A DNA stretch of 24,059 nucleotides from JAIVJG01 sp964236735. GTDB taxonomy: Bacteria > Acidobacteriota > Blastocatellia > Pyrinomonadales > Pyrinomonadaceae. Position numbers and translations under genes: made by a program. Under the pieces are notes generated by a model. It was not told where the DNA came from. It did no database searches and saw only the letters and a program-made list of their open reading frames with translations. This document shows positions 23,983-24,059 of this stretch, one piece after another (position 1 is the stretch's first letter; every line of letters starts with the position of its first letter). The stretch spans positions 1 through 24,059 of the forward strand of contig CAXSFM010000035.1 in assembly GCA_964236735.1 (NCBI GenBank), given 5' to 3'.

Positions 23983-24059
23983 CTATTCGACGATATCGGA
24001 GATGGTGCCTGCGCCCACCGTTCTCCCGCCTTCACGGATCGCGAACCGCAACCCCTTCT
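23983..24059 (-). CDS. tuf: Elongation factor Tu, C-terminal end only
   Basis: The last 25 codons are in the window: KGLRFAIREGGRTVGAGTIS then DIVE and the stop. This is the diagnostic end of EF-Tu domain 3 (FAIREGGRTVGAG). The rest lies beyond the window's right edge. Gene order tuf-rpmG-trnW-secE agrees. Confidence 0.95.
   Translation of the reverse strand, partial: KGLRFAIREGGRTVGAGTISDIVE

Overview
The window suggests a moderately GC-rich bacterium, most likely an Acidobacteriota member of the Blastocatellia/Pyrinomonadaceae type. That placement is inferred from overall protein style and from intergenic structure, not from a database match. Every supported gene lies on the minus strand, so the window is read from right to left.

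Right part (about 10.6-24.06 kb): the classic transcription/translation block, in transcription order tuf (3' end only), rpmG, tRNA-Trp(CCA), secE, nusG, rplK, rplA, rplJ, rplL, rpoB, rpoC. It supplies elongation factor Tu, four large-subunit proteins of the L1/L11 stalk region and L7/L12 stalk, L33, the SecYEG subunit SecE, the elongation factor NusG and the two large RNA polymerase subunits. Three things stand out. RpoB has an extra segment of about 70 residues near its N-terminus with four closely spaced Cys pairs. L10 (RplJ) has an 80-residue acidic tail of 11-residue repeats. Several gaps hold long hairpins whose arms are tandem heptamers and whose loops share a core.

Middle part (about 8.4-10.6 kb): a patchy accessory strip directly after the rpoC terminator. 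It has an unrecognised 130-residue gene, a BrnT/BrnA toxin-antitoxin pair followed by an attC-like folded site, an orphan antitoxin-like gene, and a gene fragment that has lost its N-terminus.

Left part (1-8.4 kb): single genes for a DUF1579-like lipocalin-type protein, a haloperoxidase-type alpha/beta hydrolase, a CLC H+/Cl- exchanger with CBS domains, a hybrid histidine kinase with an ethylene-receptor-type membrane sensor, and a large HD plus HSP90-type ATPase protein of more AT-rich composition that resembles conflict-system proteins. The CLC start codon sits in one arm of a perfect 14-bp inverted repeat. Four transcription units end in terminators built on the same GACCGGCG stem; in two of them the loop is inverted relative to the flanks.
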